Shown here: piece by piece, positions 22,211 to 35,000 of the stretch
How the letters are laid out: each line of letters begins with the position of its first letter
How positions within the stretch are numbered: the stretch's first letter is position 1
Origin: Crossaster papposus
Taxonomy: Eukaryota; Echinodermata; Asteroidea; Velatida; Solasteridae
Direction: 5' to 3'
Assembly: GCA_037893245.1 (NCBI GenBank)
Contig: JBAIAA010000253.1
Coordinates: 248,001-312,000, forward strand
Length of the DNA: 64,000 nt
Made by a program: the position numbers and the translations under genes
Notes under the pieces: generated by a model
What the model was told of the DNA's origin: nothing
Database searches by the model: none
Seen by the model: only the letters and a program-made list of their open reading frames with translations

Positions 22211-25200
22211 TCAGATCTCTGTTTCACTTTCGGAGTCATCACTCCAAGGTAGTTCGGAACTTGAATTATCAACATCGTCGAACTCGGTAGCTACATCTGG
22301 TTGGTTGCTCTGAAGATGCTCCATACTGTCATCCTCTAGTTCCTTTTCCTGGAAAAGATCATCTGGGAGAGCAGGTCCCAAGAACCAGTCTGGGGCATAG
22401 TATCCATTCTTGTCCTTCCACCCATAGTTCAGAGGATCTAAACCATGTCCTGGATGTGGCGAGTCAGCATTTCCCCATAGGATGCTAATGAAGTGGGCCC
22501 GTCGTAATTTGTTGTGCAGAGTCTTTGCACACGGTGGAAGTAGAGCGCAGTCAACCTTCTTTACATTGGTCATCAGGTTTTCCTGAAAAGAAGAAGATAT
22601 TTGTAGATGGGGGTTTAATGTCTATCATTACTTAGCTATAGATATGCACTACAGCATAATTTATATAAAAGATTAATTAGTTTACCATCCCAATGTGCTG
22701 CAATTAACAAATCCCACCCGGAAACACACACACTGAAAAATTTGCTAGATTGTTCTTGATGAACACTTTTGGATAATTGCCTGTGGTATGCTGCAACCAG
22801 GTTTCGTGGTGGCCATTTATTTCAGGTGCACTAACTACATGTACCATATATTGGCCCCTATTGAGTGGCACCTGCAAGAATTGTCATAAGCCATTACTCT
22901 AAACAAGTGTGGTTGATTCAACGCCCAAACAATAGAATTAGCCCCTACCCAAAGGATACCAATTAATACCTGATTCAATTTTCCAGTCATCTGATGCAGT
23001 TTTGTGTATCTCGCCTCATTGACGTCCTTGACATCTCCCTTTATGCCATACAAGGAACATATGAACTCTTCTGCCTTGCTTTGGTCTGGTTCATCTTCAG
23101 AAGACAATCTGCTGAAGAACTGGATGATTGTCCCTGTAGTGTCTTTCTGAAGAACTTCCAGTGGCTTCACTTTACCCTTTTTGTAGAATGCTGTGGTGAA
23201 GTCACCGCCTGTTAATGCATGGAGACCTGGCATTGCTGCAGCTAGTCCCCTCTGCGTTGACTCCATGGCGGTGGCAATGCTACTGACATCAATATGTCGA
23301 CGGTTATTTCCTGAGCCGCATTCCATAATAATGCGACTGTATGACGTTTCCCTGTGACTTTCCATGTGCCTTCCTAGCATTCCAAGAAGTATAACAATGA
23401 CGTCAGTATCGGAGGCTCTGACCACTACATTTCCAGTAGCGTTGGCTGCATGAAATGCAAGGAGAGTGTCGGCTTCCTCGTGGCTACCCTGGAGATGGGC
23501 TGGATGTTCAACCCTCATCTTGAAATCAAGCTCATTGAAGGCAAGACGGGCACAGTTGCCACCATGAGAGACGACTAGTATCTTCTTGGCTAGGATTGGT
23601 CCGTACTGGTCTTCTTGCCATTCTTTGAGAAAAAACATCGCCAATTGATCTTTGAAACTCCCGTTTTGCAACAATTTCTGACAGCTCTGTCTTGGTGCTT
23701 GCTCTGGACCGGTAATGACGAATGGACGATCATCTGCTCCACGAAGTTTCCTCTCACTCTCTTTCAGGGACATGGGTTGATACGTATCAAACAACACGTG
23801 GATCTCATTCCCTTGGCTGGCACAGACATATGCTAGAAGTTTCCTGGCGAGGTGTCCATATGTTGTGATGTTTCCAATGGCAGATAAGAAGGAGTGGATC
23901 AAGAGTCCACCATCGATCAAAGTCGCATCGATCGGTGGTAGTGGTGTTTCTGTGAAACCGTCCTGTAGCTCTTCTAGTCTCCTCAGCAGCTTGCTCTTGT
24001 CTGTCTTGAGGCCTGACCCATCCGAGTGTGTGATAGACAGTGGGTAATCTGTAATTGGGAAGGTCATGACATGTCTGAGGTTGAAGGTACTCTTCTCTGA
24101 AATGATGACAAGTATGCGAATGAAAACATCCCTCAGACTCTCAGCTGCAGATTTTCCCTTGGCAATTGGATGCTTCTTCTTTAAGTTTTCCTGTGCGAAA
24201 TTGCACACTTTTCTTCTTTTGATTGGCTTCAAGAATCTTTTATCATCTGCTGCGCATTCCTCTTGGAACTTCACACGAAGTTCGTGGCCAGCGTCAAGGC
24301 TTCCGGTCAGATACTCTTGTGTTTTCTGGGATGCTGCTTTGCCTGTAGATATGTTCAGGAGGCAAGCAGATGTTGTTGCCATTGAAGAGAAGGGGTCACA
24401 CGATTCTGTGATTCCTTTGATCAAGACGTCCCTTTGGCGACTATCCTTCTCAATTCTGCTGGCCCGTAGCTGTGTTGCAGACTGCTCCTCTGCCTCTAGT
24501 CCTGCCATGCTCCGCAGTTCCGTCACGGACATGCCCCGCTGAGTTGATGTTATGCACCATCGTCTTATTGCATTGCGTGAATTGTGGAACCCTACAATTC
24601 CTCTCATCGGTGATGCCGCATCTCTATTCACGGTCTGCTCTAGGGTCAAGTCAATGGCTGATCTGGCGAAGTTTTTGCTAGTGCGTCTAATAGAGAAGGC
24701 CCCTGACTTTAGAATCATTCGACTATGTGGCACCGCCTTCATGAGCTGGTTGATGAAGAGCACACCCCAACGGGCGTAGTTGGGTCGATTTAACCCAAAG
24801 AAGATGTCAACTACAGCTTGCAGTATGGTGATGTAGTCATCAACGTCATTCGTGCGAAGTGCACGCATGAGGTCTCTGTGAACTCGATTAATCATGAAGA
24901 CATACATGCTCCAGTATTGGGCAGTTGGGCCAAGTTTTCCATTCATCACGTCCTTGAAGAAGCGCTCATATTGGTCCATATGATCTTGGAAAAGTGGATG
25001 TGTATTGAGGAACTGTTCCTGGGCCTTGACATCCTCAGGAACATCCGCAAGCAGCTCCTTGATGGCATCTTGCCTTTCCTGGGTAAGAGTTGACTTGAAG
25101 CTGTCATACATCTTTCTCTCCATGGCAAGGGCAAGGATGTCATGGATCCGGACACACCGATTGTAGTATTTACCACGGATGAAACCCATCAGTGACCCTT

Positions 25201-28001
25201 CAGCCAGTATCCCACATTCCGTCAGCAGGTGTTGTGCACCCCTCATTGATGAATGTGCCAATGGCACCATAGAATGCCAACTCCAAGTGGAAGTTTCCAA
25301 GCATGATGAGGAGCTTGTCAAATAGAGGTGCATATAGTGCTTGGATAGAGTACGCTTTGAGAGCAACAGCTAGGTCATATGTGACAACGCCATACTCTTG
25401 ATGAGTCTCAACAGCCACATTCATTGCCCTTTTCATGGTTTCACGAACAACATCATTTCTGGTTGGCGGCGCTGATATTGGATCCATATACCAGATTCGT
25501 TGTTGCGGCAGATGATCTGTGGTGAATTTGGAGTAGAATCCAGGAAATAGGGGCAATGGTTTTGCAACCTCTGACTGGAGCAACCAGTAAAAATCAATGA
25601 CACGTAGAGTTGGTGCTTTCTCTGCTTGCTGATTTTCATTTACTGCTGATAGATCAAAGCTGGCTTTCTTAAGCTGCTTGTAGTACGGTACAATTTCACG
25701 TTCTTTCCCATCAAACTGTCGTCTGTTCCTCCCACCGCGGACACCAGTAATAGGCTCATCAAGTTCGTTTGTGCTTGTGGCATCTATCATATTCTGGTAG
25801 CAGATCCCAACTGTAGCATGCAGGGTGTCCTTTCCGTCAATAGTATCCATATTGACGTCATAGTTATCCCATGCGAGTCCTGTGCCTAGGTCGGGATTCA
25901 GTTCCACACCATCAGGAGTATCTCGATCATTTTCTTCCACTGAGTATGCAAATTCAGTCTCTAACGCCTTGACCTCATCATAACTCAAGGAGTTTCCCAG
26001 ACGATTCAGCATACGTAAGATCAATTTTGAACCAAAGTCCCAACCCCCAATCCAAGTACGGTGTGTTTCCAAGGCCGCACCGCACCTCTTGATGTGTTGT
26101 AAACAGCATCTGATGACATGACGGTCACTTTTCTGTCCACTGCATCTCTGTTATCATGGCCAGAAGGTTCACGAAGGCCACAGAGGAGTGTTTTGTAAAA
26201 CAACAACAACTCTTCTGGTAGTTCAGGTGAACATGCCTTCAGTGCTGCTACAGATGTTGGAGTCGGCGTTTCCCATTTAGGCATTGCCTGTATCACGGCT
26301 CGAAGATAAAGTGCTGTCGTTCGTATCACATGGAGGTGTTTCTCGGCATCATTATGTAGGCTTGCTCTAGCATCACCTTCGGACATACCAGATCTATGCA
26401 CAAAGTTACCCTTCCGATGGTCATAAGTAGATATTGAGATTTTCTCTCCAAATCTGTCCTTGATCTTTTTCATTAAAGCCTGCACCGTATAACTTTCGAT
26501 ATTTTCTATTGTGCCTCCTACACTCAGAAATTCAGTCCTGTATAATTCAAGAATCGACGTGGAAAGCATTGCCCTACCATTTCCAACGACCTCCCTCTTG
26601 ATTACATCTGATATTGTTTCAAAGGTGGTTGCATGTAGACGTCTATTTGACATGTCTGCAGTCTTTGGTACAGCCTCAACTTCTTTGAAGAATTCACGAC
26701 GGCAAGATTTGTGGTATTGGGCCTCCTTTGCTATAAGGTCAACTCCACTGGTAACTAAAGTCTTTACCCGTTCATTGCTGCTCCTTGGGGCAGCTGCAAT
26801 TATGGCAGCACATCCATCTTTGGTAAGACAATCTGACAATGGCTCCACCTTCCTGTTGATGGTTTTCCGCTGTACAGGACAAAAGATACAGGAGCCCCTC
26901 AATAAACCCTTTGCATCTGTTGGTGGCAATGAACTTCTGCGCCGAGTCTCTGTTTTTTTTGAGGGATGGTCGCTTTGTGAATCTGTTGATGCCCTTTTCA
27001 CAGCGGTAAAATTTCTGTAGCATTGGGAATGGTACATTGCATTGCCCATTTCTTGCTTCAGATTGACTTCTGTAGTTATATCTCTGTGGCGATCCGACTT
27101 TAGTAAAAGTCTAAATTGTGCTGCCCTCTTGAACGTACCCCAAGTTTTGTCCACAAATATTTTCAGCGGGTCACCTTCCCTTGACTTGCAAATGATGCAC
27201 ACCTGATCAGCTGCTTCAGAAGTGTTTTTGGCCTGAAATAATACAAAACTATTATGTAACATGGGTAAGGGGGCACTCTCTAGTTCGAAGGTTCCTTAGT
27301 CTAAATTAATGATGGATACCCGATTTCATGATTATCATTGTAAGAAAGCCAACAGCATCAACTGCATGGGTATTAGTTGCTCCTCTGTGTAGCAAAGTAA
27401 CATATATACATGTTTTCTAAATGAGGATTTAATTGAAATAAATAAAGTCAATTCGAAAAATTATCACTGCATACCTGATTAGATACCTCCGGTTTATCTA
27501 TGTCGCCAGTGGGATTGTCAACATCCACTGCCGGCGGGTCTGTAGCCTGTAATCGAATAGCATTAGTATTGTGTCTTAGTAGTAGGGTTTAGGCATACAA
27601 AACAAATGTTGTTGATGAATTTTAATTAAGATGAAAGACGCCCACTCCTTTAACAATATGGTGGAAACGCGATTAGAGGCATCAGAGTGATTATTATAGT
27701 CACTAATTAGGATGGCGGCATACCTGATTAGCCTCAGGGTTACGAATGTTGTCAGTGGGGTTTTCGCCATCCATTGTGGGTGTGTCTGTAACCTGAAAAT
27801 GAATGTCAGCATTTCTTAGTATTAGGTCTACACCTTAAGTAAAAAGCCCAAAGCGTATTCAGCAGCGGTAGAACATTTTTACAAGTTGGGGGACTGTTAT
27901 TGGTGCCCAGTGGTAGTGGGATTATTTCGAAAATTGGCCCACTTTGACTGGATTTTGTTCCAAAACTGGGCCAAGCCCCCACTTTCGATAGTGGTTATTG
28001 C

Positions 28002-28035
<34 letters not shown>

Positions 28036-28298
28036 CAGTCCTGCCGCCGATAATTGTAAACCAAGTTCGTTTGGTGAAATTTAATTTTTAACAATGCCTT
28101 TATTATTATACCCTGGATACCCAAGTGCATGCATACTGTTACCTGATCTTGAGTATAGCAAGCTACAACTATCTAGCAGTAGTCTTTGTGGTTGAACTTT
28201 AATGAAGGGAATAAACTAAAGCCTATTGCACAATGATCGATGCATACCTGGTGAGATGCTTCAGGATCGGGAATGTCAGGGGGGATGTCAACATCCAT
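22211..28298 (-). CDS. Cys/His-rich protein with C-terminal PIN/FEN-nuclease-like motifs (element-encoded, two frameshifts)
   Basis: Minus-strand exons: A 28298-28248 (ATG), B 27792-27724, C 27546-27475, D 27232-22970, E 22582-22211 (TGA). All have GT/AG borders and are in phase 0. A-C encode short acidic repeats of the type NPT.NIRNPEANQ. D begins with a zinc-binding-type region (CIICKSREGDP ... YHSQCYRNFT, then CIFC and YHKSCRREF). The C-terminal third of D has an acidic motif series typical of the PIN/FEN nuclease fold: DATLIDGG (about 23930), SHEEADT (about 23480), SDTDVIV (about 23410) and HALTGGDF (about 23210). E ends in an acidic tail. Reading frame is lost twice in D, near 26030-26036 and near 25238-25250, where similarity continues in another frame, so this copy is probably inactive unless these are sequence errors. 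I recall similar multi-copy, unnamed proteins in cnidarian and deuterostome genomes, but I cannot name the family. Alternative: a captured host gene. Minus-strand exon 28736-28613 (donor GTAAGT) may be a non-coding leader. Confidence 0.65.
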
Positions 28299-29128
28299 TT
28301 CCGGTCAATCTCTTGTCTGAAATGAATGAAACCACTTAGTTTACCCACATGCAAGCCAACCCCATCGTTTTTGAGGGGAGGATTTCAATCTCATTGAAAT
28401 AACTCAATTTATCAAAAAGGATCTTAAAAGTATTTAAACACTCACTTTCTTTTTTAAATTTGCAAATGATGACCTATGCAGTTTCCCGTAGTTTTTACAA
28501 TATTCATGTCAACATTATGTTGAAATAATTGAAATTGAAATAATTATAACAACAACAACTACGTCCCTACAGTAACCTAGCAATATTGATATGAAATAAA
28601 ATGCAGACTTACCATGAAATAAGTAGTTTTCAAAATCTCTCTTTTCAACAATGGCTTTGTCGGTTGAAACTTGTGGCGAATATAGGATCAATCTGTCTTT
28701 TACTGCGGTGATCCAGTTGGGCCAAATATATTTCATTCATTTCATGCAGGCACATCAAACAGATTCTTCACCTTTCATGACTATGTGAAAAGATTTCCTT
28801 AACCCTAACCCTGCCAGACCATATGCATCAGGTGGAAAAATCTGATGCACTTTCATGCATTTAGTTATCAACACCAGTGCATTACCGGCCAGTGCTGAAA
28901 CAATGAGAGCTTTAATCCAATTGAACAATGCCACAGTTGTATTCTGCTGCATTCAGTGCTGAGTCATTTTAGTCTTGAGAATTGGATCTTGCTACACTGG
29001 GTGGACTGGTCATTAGTGTTGCATGTTGCTAGCTGCATTTGGCAGGTCATTTCAGTCGTTTCTACCCTGAAGTCCATTTAATATCGATAAAACAAATGGC
29101 AATAAGTAATAAGTAATAATAATAGGTA

Positions 29129-29789
29129 CCTCCAATGTTTGATCCCGGCCAAACTCTGGGGTCCTTTTTTTTTGGGGGGGGGGGGGGGTGTTGGGGGGGT
29201 GTCTGGTGGGCCTTAAGCAGCAGAAAATTTGTCTGGTGTGGCGATTTCTGTACTCTGTAGGATGTACCCGATTGTTAAAAATTAGTTTCAAGTGGTACTT
29301 TTGTTATTTACTCTAGGTCAATTCTGAGATAATGGGGCATATCGGGCACATTTGGGCGCGTCTGGCAGGCCATATGCAGCAGATAATTTGTCTTGCACGG
29401 GCCATTCTGTGCTATGTGGGATGTACCTCTTCCATTGAAAATGGTTTCATGTGGTACCTCCAATGTTTGATCTAGGTCAAATTTTGGGGCAATTTTGGGG
29501 CGCTTTAGGGGCGTCTGGCGGGCCCTTTGCAGCAGACAATTTGTCTGGCAGGGGCCATTCTGTACTCTGTGTGATGTACCTGTTCATTTTAAACTGGTTT
29601 GAGATGGTACCTCCAATGTTTGATCGAGTGCATTTTGGGGGGTCTCTCTGAGGTCCCCAGGGGCCACACGCAGCAGGGGGTCCCCGGCAGACATCCATAT
29701 CTGCATATGTTAGGTTACACCATGAATGCTCCTATGTTCAGATGTTGGTACCTCGTTCGTTTGATCAAAATGCTCTGGGCTGCTGGTCA
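29129..29789 (-). repeat. Right terminal inverted repeat with subterminal repeats
   Basis: Complement of the left arm. tggtacctccaatgtttgat motifs lie near 29130, 29452 and 29607, with a terminal variant near 29747. The poly-G run near 29173-29190 corresponds to the poly-C run near 21774-21790. Confidence 0.85.
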
Positions 29790-32031
29790 CTTGGTCACTC
29801 ATGGCAGTGTTCCCACTTAGTGAACAGTACAACCATAGAGAAACTTGAGGAACAGACCAATATTGCTTTCCCTCTGCCATCTTTTCCCAGGTATGTACTA
29901 CTAAATTCCTTGATTTAAATAACTATGTGTATATTAAATCTAGAAGTATAGGCGATCTCTAGCTGTCAAATAAGTTCTAGACATAGACACTGGTTGTTGT
30001 AACCACAAGATGAATTGTTTAGTTTTAAACAAGGAACGTTTTATACATTATGGATTGATATTTAAATGTAATAGTCAAAGGATTTCTTATATCCCATGAT
30101 AATTTAAATCTAGTATAAGGTCAGTGGTAAGCGAAGTACATGTACATGTAATTTAGTTACATTTTAACTTGGAATCGGAACTTTGATTGCATTAGATTCA
30201 GGCAATAGGAAATGTATGAGTATATTTTCTGCTTTTGTCTTACCGATATTTTATTGTAATGTAAGAGATAGTTTTGTTGACCTAGTTTACAAACCCACAA
30301 TATAATATACATGTACACTGTGCATGTGTGCTATGCGACTAGATAGAGCCATGGAGGAATAAGCTCCGCAATCCATTAGCAGGGCCTGGGGGTCTGGCCA
30401 GTGGTCCTTTTATGACCTAGCCTGGGTTAATGTCTTTATTACCAACTGTATAATGTAGACCTTGCATTTTACTTGTATTGTTTAGAGGCTAGTGCCAGGC
30501 ATGTTGCCATAACAACAGCAATACTGGGCCATGGGTATTGTATGTCCTGTTTCAGAAGATGGCCACCGGAATTTAATGTGTAGTTACTAGTGGATTAGAA
30601 GTGCATTGTGCCAAACTAATTGTGCCACATACAAATTTGGAGTATTTAGCTAAGTTTTGCTCCATCGATTGAAGTTACCGTATTCAACATAATTTTAGTT
30701 TCTCCGACACCTATATTTTCAGATCTGATCGATTGAAAAGATTGTTTTGATCCCTAAATTTAATTTAATACAGGTTTTGTCATTCTCTTAATACCATAGC
30801 ATCTGATGAAGCACTACAATTGTAAATCTTCATTTCTTTTCAAAGACATTTTGAATATAACTGAGAAAAAGCAAATTTCCCAAAATTGTAAAAGACCGAT
30901 GCATTACACTACAGAGTTGTGCCATATTATATCAAATGAAAGCTTATTTCCTGCTTTTTCTGAACTGTAAAATTGAAAAAAACACATTTTTAACACATCA
31001 GACTAATTTTTGCAGAGTGGGTCACATTTTTGTACAAACGGGGTACGAGTCTACACAAATCCCCAGGTATTCTTGATCTGATACTAGTATACAAAATGAA
31101 GCGGAACTGCATATACTATAATTGTTTACAAATCTATGCATTTCATTGCAAAGTCCAATTTCAAAGTACAAAATTTATTTCAGTTGAAATGTACATAATT
31201 CTGAACACGTTTAATTTGAATATAATCTTGCATATAATAATCAACCAGGGCGGGCTCAAAGGAATATTTACACATCCAGTAATATTAACTAATACCGACA
31301 ACACAATTATATACCGTATGATTTTTGACCCACGAAATATTGTAAATATACATAAATGGAGTACATACATATGTACATATCTTATCAGCTGTAGTACAAG
31401 TTTATATTATAAAAATATTTCAAAAAAGAAAAATTATCCTTACAATTAATTAGGCCCTCTGCTTCAGTGCCAATAACCCCAATAACCGACAACACAATTA
31501 TATACCGTATGATTTTTGACCCACGGAATATTGTAAAATATACATAAATGGAGTACATGTACATATTTTATCAGCTGTAGTACAAGTTTATATTATAAAA
31601 ATATTTTAATTTTTTTTTATCCTTACAATTAGGCCCTCTGCTTCAGTGCCAATAACCTCATTATGTATGTGTTAATGACGTCACCTCATGTTTACCGCCT
31701 GACATTGCAGTTTTTAGCGAGGTCGCCGCCCGACGATCGTTCTATACGGTAAAATACCGACATACGGTCGGGTTTTTTTAATGAAAAGACGGTGAAATGG
31801 GTTTAAACCCTGGCGGTCGTGGAAGACAACGTTTCGAAAGACTTGAAAAGATTATTACTGGTCAAATGTGTACATTTTCATAATGTATATGGAATTTTTT
31901 CTTATGCGCGGCGGTAAACTAACTTTATCGTAGGGCTGATTAATTGCAAAGAAGAGCACTTAGTTAAAAATCTCGGTTTTAATTACATTTCCCGATTGCA
32001 CCTTTTATTTTGTCAAATTTCTCAATCGCAT
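29790..32031. other. Intergenic region downstream of dioxygenase gene A
   Basis: AT-rich and without a recognisable exon. It contains a direct duplication of about 185 bp (31292-31482 and 31483-31667), both copies starting accgacaacacaattatata. I see no transposase, RNA gene or conserved coding segment. Confidence 0.5.
31292..31667. repeat. Tandem duplication, unit ~185-190 bp, two copies
   Basis: The two copies share long identical runs (for example tataccgtatgatttttgac and ggccctctgcttcagtgcca) and differ by small indels. Confidence 0.85.
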
Positions 32032-35000
32032 TCACAGCCGTTTGTCACCAAAAAGCGTCTCCCGGAGAATGCGCATGCGTGAGTGAGCCTCGTCCCAGTC
32101 CATGTAGGCGCCCTCCAGGTGACGTCCCCCCGCCTTCGTCACGGTGAAACTGCTGCGACCATGGAGCACACGGCCGTTGTTGAAAGTTGCGATCTCGCCT
32201 GATCGAGTGCGCAAAAATGAAAACAAAAAATGGTTGTGAGAGTTTTAAGAAGTTGAATCAGTTATATGTTAAGCACTGACCGCACGGACAATTTGGTTTT
32301 GTTTCTTAGTACTCCCAGAATCGCGTCTTTTCAAAATTTGTGCACTCATTAATCGTCATTGATCGATGATATACGAAAAAAAAAAACAGAGTCAGGTTAC
32401 AACATTCTTTCCTTTACATGAAGTTTTGGCTGGTAAACTGTTATACAAGTGCTTTACATACAAGCCACCCGTGCCGAGCGTCGCCATGAAATCGGCCCTT
32501 TAGCTTCCTTAGAATGGGCGTCAGGGACTCGAATGCAGTCAATTCTTCTCTCTATCTTTCACTCTAATTCGGGCAAGAAACGTACCCGAGTCCAGACGGT
32601 GTTTCACCAGGTTGCCGGGGCGATACATCACCTCCTGAAACAGCTTCATGGCCTTGTACAGCTCCTTGACCTGCTCCACCGGGAGTGATAGGTTGGGCGC
32701 CCTTGTGTGGTCATTGTAGTTAACACACATGAACTTGCCATATTTGTTATACCTATAAGTGGAAAGAGAAGATTTATCTTATTTAATGGTGTATACTACC
32801 TTTAATTAGTTTTGTAATATGCATTCGCTTTCTGTACGAAGTCTGTACTTGGCGTGGCCTATGTGTCAATAAGGTTAATGTTTTAAAAACTAATTGTGAC
32901 CTGTCATCACAAAATAAGCGTAAAGTCGCACGGAGTGATTTTTGAGACAATTTTGACTATGCCTTTCTATGCCTTTCACACAATTTCTCGCAAGAAATGT
33001 CCGTTTTCTCATAATCTCTTTATTAAGACTCCAGACTAAAAAATAAAAATAAAAAAATATTGAGTATCAAACCTCAAAGTGTTATATACCATTGGAAAGC
33101 TCTGTTTCCACAGAATTTAGAAATACCCATATCTCAATTTTTGATTTTGCCAACTTTACGCTCATTTTGTGATGACAGGTCACAATTGGTCTAAGTTATA
33201 ATATGCAAAGTCTACTTGCACTTTAGGTCATGCGTGCATGCAATATTGTAACCTTTATGGTCTTGTCAAAGGTCAAGTACCGAGGTCAAATGTCGTTTGA
33301 GGTCAAATGTCATTTGAGGTCAAACAGTCATTTGAGGTCAAACAGTCATATGTAGGCAAAGGTCATTTGAGGTCAAGTTGTAAGGGCAAGTAGCGAGAAT
33401 CTTGGTTCAAGAATCATCCTTGTTATTTATACGGCCCGATATTTCATAATAAGAAAGCCGGGCAGTGCAGATCGAATGGCTCACTCAATATAAAAGCCAA
33501 TTTATTGGTGCGTGGTACTACAGTATATGCATTGTCTTACTGGATAACGGGCCGCTTCTTTTTCAGGTGGTACACGCGGTAATCGCTGCCCACGTCTCGG
33601 AAGTCAACTTCCAGCGTCCGGAGCGTCTGGTACGTCTCCGGAAACTCCTGGCGTATCTGCTCCGCTACCTGCAGGCCGTCCACGAACTGGTTTTCTCCCC
33701 CCGAGGTGTCGCTGGTCTGCTCGATGCAATGCAGCATTTGAATCTGGTGGGGTTGTTTCGGTAATAAACAACAACAACAACATGCAGTCAATAAGGGAGT
33801 CAGGTTGGCGTAGCGGTTCTTTCCTCACCTGCCACCACTATGACCCGGGTTCGAGCCCCGCCTGGGCCAATATGTGGATTGGGTCTTTAGTCCCTGCCTG
33901 ACTCCGTGGGGTTTTCCCCAGGATATTCTTCTTGGGTTTTCCTGCCACCTCTAAAACTGTACCTTCTTCTCATTGTCTTCTCTCTACTGAGGGCCCCAAA
34001 TGATCAGCTTCTTTTTCATTTCATTTCATTTATTATTTTGCAGGATTACATAAAAATATGAGGACAATTACAAGAATTGAAATAAAATAATAAAAACGGG
34101 ACAAAGCAAGGAAGATTACAAAAGAAAACACCCTTATAACAAGAAAAACAACAATAATGCACACCCCTGCAGGATTGCCAAGTAAGCAAACTAAATTACT
34201 ATCGAGTGGCTCTCCCAAAGCGCGACTTCTAATTCTATAAAACAATATATAATACAAATTTTAAACAACAAATGTACATTATCATAAAAGAATACATATA
34301 TAAAAATAACCCTATTGCACTAAATTACTCAGAACAACATAAAACAAACAAACACACATCCCCAAAAAGGACAAACAGTCTCAAACGAACAAACAAGCAG
34401 ACACAAAAAAAAACTACACGTACACTTCAACAAACAAACAAACAAACACCTCAACACCAAACTCAAACGAACAAACAAGCAGACAAAAAAACAAAAACAA
34501 CTACACGTACACGCTTCTGCTGGATGGGTTACCCTCAATAAAGATGGTTGTAAATAAAATAAATAAATAAATACCAAGAAGTAAATCAAAATCTTGAGAA
34601 CCCTATACTACCGGTACTGTTTGTTACAACTGATACATGCCTAAATGTAGTAACCAACAGATAATTTATCGCTAACCGATAAAATGTCGCATTAATTGAC
34701 CGATATTGTATAAATAACCAATAATGTAACAACAAATTTGACTAATAGTGTAGTTACTTTTACTCTATTCTCGCTCAATTTCTGTTACAATATCGTTAGA
34801 CCGATAATGTAAAAACAATTGACCAATAGTGTAGTACATTTGTGACCATCCACGACGAAAGGGCTGCAAAGTCACCAAAGCTTATTTTGAAAAAAGGACC
34901 ATTAAAATATGTTTAAAAAAATAAAAAAATAAAGAATTTTCATATTCAGTGTTACTTGTTGTAGCTATACCCTAAATACCAACTATGTCTTGTACCGGGT

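Larger units (their letters stand above)
21180..29789 (-). mobile_element. 8.6-kb element with ~650-bp inverted repeats and a PIN/FEN-like nuclease gene
   Basis: The left end TGACCAGCAGCCCAGAGCAT (21180 on) and the right end ending at 29789 are complements, and similarity continues inward for about 650 bp (to about 21850 and from about 29129). Each arm contains several copies of a subterminal motif atcaaacattggaggtacca spaced about 130-160 bp. The only gene between the arms lies on the minus strand (22211-28298). A poly-C tract (about 28007-28032) and poly-C/poly-G runs in the arms may be assembly-sensitive. No exact target duplication could be fixed: tggtca occurs next to the left end and two bases off the right end. 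No DDE motif was recognised. Confidence 0.75.

Noticed and set aside
28515..28736. Coding start of the nuclease-element gene at 28736
   Set aside because: Splicing this exon to exon A gives a stop after ten codons; it is kept only as a possible non-coding leader.
33795..33870. A tRNA gene (A and B boxes present)
   Set aside because: No cloverleaf can be drawn beyond the boxes, and the sequence continues into a body shared with 59925-60146, so it is a SINE head.
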